From: an uncultured Collinsella sp.
GTDB lineage: Bacteria; Actinomycetota; Coriobacteriia; Coriobacteriales; Coriobacteriaceae
Assembly: GCA_900752275.1 (NCBI GenBank)
Contig: CAADUS010000190.1
Span: 1 to 9,244 of the forward strand
Reading direction: 5' to 3'
DNA length: 9,244 bases
The position numbers and the translations under genes were made by a program. The notes under the pieces are model-generated. The model was not told the origin of the DNA. It did no database searches and saw only the letters and a list, made by a program, of their open reading frames with translations. Of the stretch, positions 6,539 to 9,244 are shown in pieces; the first letter of the stretch is position 1, and every line of letters begins with the position of its first letter.

Positions 6539-8014
6539 TTACAGCGCCATCGTGCGGGCGCGGTCGATACGCGCCAGGCAATCGTCGCGGCCGACGAGCG
6601 CCATGGTCTCGCCCAACGGAGGGCTCACCATGTTGCCGCAGACGGCGACGCGCACAGCCTGGAACACCACGCGCTTCTTGAGATCCATCTGCTCGGGCAG
6701 CGGCTCAAGCGCGGCGTCGATGGCCTCGGCGGACCACTCGGTAACACCCTCGAGCGCGGCCTTGGCGGCGTCCAGAATGGCACCCATACCTTCCTTGGCC
6801 AGGCCCTTGTTAACGGACTTCTCGTCATACTCGAGCGTCTCGGCCGTGGCAAAGATGGGGGCGGCGACGATCACGGCGTCGGCCGGCATCTTGGTGCGCG
6901 GCTTGACGATGGCGGCAAGCGCGTCGATCCAGTCCTCGCCGTACTCGACGTTACCCTCGATCATGCCGGCCTCGTGCAGCTCGGGGACCATGATCTCATC
7001 GGCAAACTGGGCGTCGGACATGCCGTTGATGTACTCGGCATTGACCCAGTCGAGCTTCTTGGGGTCGAAGGTCGCCGGGTTCTTGGAAATGCGGTCAAGC
7101 GAGAACTTGCTGGCCAGGACATCGCGCGGGATGATCGTGGTCTCGCCGTCGAGCGACCAGCCAAGCAGCGCCAGATAGTTGACGAACGCGTCAGGCAGGT
7201 AGCCGGCATCGCGGTACTCCTCCACCGAGGTGGCGCCATGGCGCTTGGAGAGCTTCTTGCCGTCGGCGCCCAGAATCATGGAGATATGGGCGAACGTGGG
7301 CACGGGCGCGCCGAGAGCCTCGTAGACCATGACCTGGCGCGGAGTATTGGAAAGGTGGTCATCGCCGCGGATGACGTGGGTGATCTTCATCATGGCGTCG
7401 TCGACGACGGTCGCGAAGTTGTATGTGGGCGTGCCGTCGGAGCGGAAGATGACAAAGTCGTCGAGCTCCTTGGCATCGAAGGTCACCTCGCCGTGGACGG
7501 CATCGTGGATGACGACGTCGCCGCGGTCCTCGGGCACCTTGATGCGCAGGACGTAGGGCTCGCCGGCCTCGATGCGGCGGCGTGCCTCCTCGGGATCCAG
7601 ATCGCGGCAGCGGCGCTGATAGCCCTGGAAGGGGTCCTTGCGCTCCTGCGCGGCCTTGCGATCGGCCTCGAGCTGCTCCTTGGTGCAGAAGCAGGGATAT
7701 GCCTTGCCCTCGTCCCAAAGCTGCTGGGCGGCCTGCTTGTACAGGTCCAGGCGCTCGGTCTGGGCATAGGGGCCAAAGTCGCCGCCCACCTCGGGGCCCT
7801 CGTCCCAGTCCAGGCCCAGCCAACGCATGGCGCGCAGGATGATCTGCGTGTTCTCGTCGGTGGAACGGGTGGGGTCGGTGTCGTCGATGCGCAGGATGAA
7901 CGTGCCGCCGTTTGCGCGGGCAAAAGCCCAGTTATAGATAGCGGTGCGGGCGCCGCCGATGTGCAGCTTGCCCGTCGGTGAGGGTGCAAAGCGGACGCGA
8001 ACGTCTGATGCCAT
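6539..8014 (-). CDS. gltX: Glutamyl-tRNA synthetase
   Basis: A 491-residue class I aminoacyl-tRNA synthetase that charges tRNA with glutamate. Class I signatures are intact: HIGG in SPTGKLHIGG (18-21) and KLSKR in DGKKLSKRHGA (254-258). Residues 37-48 (GTFILRIDDTDP) match the conserved active-site segment. A zinc-like pattern is partly kept: Cys108-x-Cys110 and Cys136, with Asp138 where the E. coli enzyme has His, so zinc binding is uncertain. The sequence alone does not tell whether it is discriminating or also makes Glu-tRNA(Gln) for a GatCAB amidotransferase. The frame is open up to 8086, but the start at 8014 is fixed by GAGGAG (8021-8026) 6 nt upstream and by the family-typical MASDVRVRFAPSPTG. 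Divergent from metK; followed by a terminator. Confidence 0.96.
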   Translation of the reverse strand: MASDVRVRFAPSPTGKLHIGGARTAIYNWAFARANGGTFILRIDDTDPTRSTDENTQIILRAMRWLGLDWDEGPEVGGDFGPYAQTERLDLYKQAAQQLWDEGKAYPCFCTKEQLEADRKAAQERKDPFQGYQRRCRDLDPEEARRRIEAGEPYVLRIKVPEDRGDVVIHDAVHGEVTFDAKELDDFVIFRSDGTPTYNFATVVDDAMMKITHVIRGDDHLSNTPRQVMVYEALGAPVPTFAHISMILGADGKKLSKRHGATSVEEYRDAGYLPDAFVNYLALLGWSLDGETTIIPRDVLASKFSLDRISKNPATFDPKKLDWVNAEYINGMSDAQFADEIMVPELHEAGMIEGNVEYGEDWIDALAAIVKPRTKMPADAVIVAAPIFATAETLEYDEKSVNKGLAKEGMGAILDAAKAALEGVTEWSAEAIDAALEPLPEQMDLKKRVVFQAVRVAVCGNMVSPPLGETMALVGRDDCLARIDRARTMAL

Positions 8015-8020
8015 TGAAAT

Positions 8021-8026
8021 CTCCTC
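8021..8026 (-). promoter_or_regulatory. Ribosome binding site that decides the gltX start
   Basis: GAGGAG on the minus strand, 6 nt before the ATG at 8012-8014. It rules out the longer frame that opens at 8086. Confidence 0.75.
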
Positions 8027-8054
8027 GATTGCAGGATGGATGTCTAACCGCACC

Positions 8055-8060
8055 AGTATA
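8055..8060 (-). promoter_or_regulatory. Possible -10 element of gltX
   Basis: TATACT on the minus strand, 40 nt before the gltX start codon. It matches 5 of 6 of the sigma-70 type consensus, but no good -35 hexamer lies 16-18 nt upstream, so the assignment is tentative. Confidence 0.3.
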
Positions 8061-8102
8061 AAGCAACAATGCCCACCTCCGCACAAAGGGCACCGACTCA
8101 GT

Positions 8103-8233
8103 CATTGGGGACACACTCATTGGGGACAGACTTAAATGACCAGTCTCCAAATGCCGGAATGTTCCTTCGGCTGGTCATTTAAGTCTGTCCCCAATGAGTG
8201 GGTCTGGTCGTTTATGTCTGTCTCCAATGAGTA
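8103..8233. repeat. Palindromic repeat cluster between gltX and metK
   Basis: The core is a perfect inverted repeat of 30 nt: 8114-8143 is the exact reverse complement of 8171-8200, with a 27-nt loop. The arm contains GGGGACAGACTTAAATGACC. To the left the start of the unit is repeated (CATTGGGGACA at 8103-8113 and 8118-8128). To the right a whole arm is repeated in direct orientation at 8204-8233, 33 nt after 8171-8200, with 4 differences in 30. This is the layout of a REP/BIME-type repeat cluster; elements of this kind are often moved by IS200-like REP-associated transposases, none of which is in the window. Repeats in reading frame here produce a meaningless repetitive translation. Confidence 0.88.
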
Positions 8234-8268
8234 GGTGCGGAAAGGGTGTGAATATTCGTTTAACGCGC

Positions 8269-8274
8269 TATGAT
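8269..8274 (+). promoter_or_regulatory. Possible -10 element of metK
   Basis: TATGAT, 5 of 6 matches to the -10 consensus, 67 nt before the metK ATG and just after the repeat cluster. The best -35 at 16-17 nt spacing (TGTGAA or GTGTGA around 8246-8252) is poor. If it is used, transcription would start near 8281, which would leave the TGTCCTT segment at 8276-8282 almost wholly out of the mRNA. Confidence 0.4.
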
Positions 8275-8341
8275 GTGTCCTTGCATAGAGAGCCTGGCGG
8301 AATGGTAACGGTCGCCGGGACACGTTTTTGAAAGGACAATC
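8275..8341 (+). promoter_or_regulatory. Structured metK leader with Shine-Dalgarno-pairing potential
   Basis: A 7-bp stem, CCTGGCG (8293-8299) with CGCCGGG (8313-8319, one G-U), is followed by ACACG and five T (8325-8329). GTGTCC (8275-8280) can pair with GGACAC (8318-8323). The overlapping TGTCCTT (8276-8282) can instead pair perfectly with AAGGACA (8332-8338), which contains the metK Shine-Dalgarno. The two pairings are mutually exclusive. This fits a translational or attenuation switch, plausible for metK, whose product SAM controls it in many bacteria, but I do not recognise a named SAM riboswitch consensus here. Confidence 0.4.

Positions 8342-9244
<903 letters not shown>

Noticed and set aside
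6450..6581. Longer PriA start at 6581
   Set aside because: The extension would overlap gltX and translate through a terminator hairpin, whereas the ATG at 6449 has a perfect ribosome site.
6500..7981. A 493-codon + strand frame opposite gltX
   Set aside because: Antisense shadow of a GC-rich gene; repetitive Gly/Leu/Val composition and no recognisable domain.
8132..8323. Small repetitive minus-strand frame in the gltX-metK gap
   Set aside because: Its internal repeats simply translate the palindromic DNA units; no ribosome site or domain.
8275..8341. Classical S-box (SAM-I) riboswitch in front of metK
   Set aside because: The leader is too short, and the conserved SAM-I core segments and four-way junction are absent.

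Overview
The window looks like chromosomal DNA from a high-GC Gram-positive bacterium, most likely an actinobacterium of the class Coriobacteriia such as Collinsella. This is inferred from gene content, the priA-def-fmt-rsmB order, GC-rich codon use and the many palindromic intergenic repeats; no rRNA or other taxonomic marker is present. All seven protein genes are core housekeeping genes. I see no transposase, phage gene, CRISPR array, tRNA, rRNA or defence/toxin gene.

Layout. Positions 1-109 hold a leader with a strong GNRA-capped hairpin. 110-346 (+) encodes a small FmdB-type zinc-ribbon protein. 347-795 is a repeat island with no convincing gene: two near-identical 67-nt palindromes in direct orientation bracket a different element with 14-bp inverted ends. 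From 6449 down to 796 (minus strand) runs a cluster priA - def - fmt - rsmB, that is, the replication-restart helicase, peptide deformylase, Met-tRNA formyltransferase and 16S rRNA m5C methyltransferase. fmt and rsmB overlap by an ATGA; priA and def are 18 nt apart. A gap of about 330 nt between def and fmt holds a 33-nt inverted repeat. Upstream on the same strand is gltX (8014-6539), separated from priA by a probable intrinsic terminator. gltX diverges from metK (8342 to beyond the window end, +); the divergent intergenic region carries a perfect 30-bp inverted repeat with extra direct copies, followed by a structured metK leader.

How the genes fit together. fmt formylates initiator Met-tRNA and def removes the formyl group from nascent proteins; rsmB modifies the ribosomal small subunit and gltX charges tRNA(Glu), so most of the window serves translation. 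metK makes S-adenosylmethionine, the methyl donor RsmB uses. priA reloads the replisome at stalled forks.

The points most worth following up lie between genes and at protein ends: a canonical beta-clamp-binding pentapeptide (QLSLF) at the extreme N-terminus of PriA; three unrelated families of long palindromic repeats, two of which share a GGGGAC/GTCCCC tag; and a metK leader in which one segment can pair either with an upstream partner or with the Shine-Dalgarno sequence.
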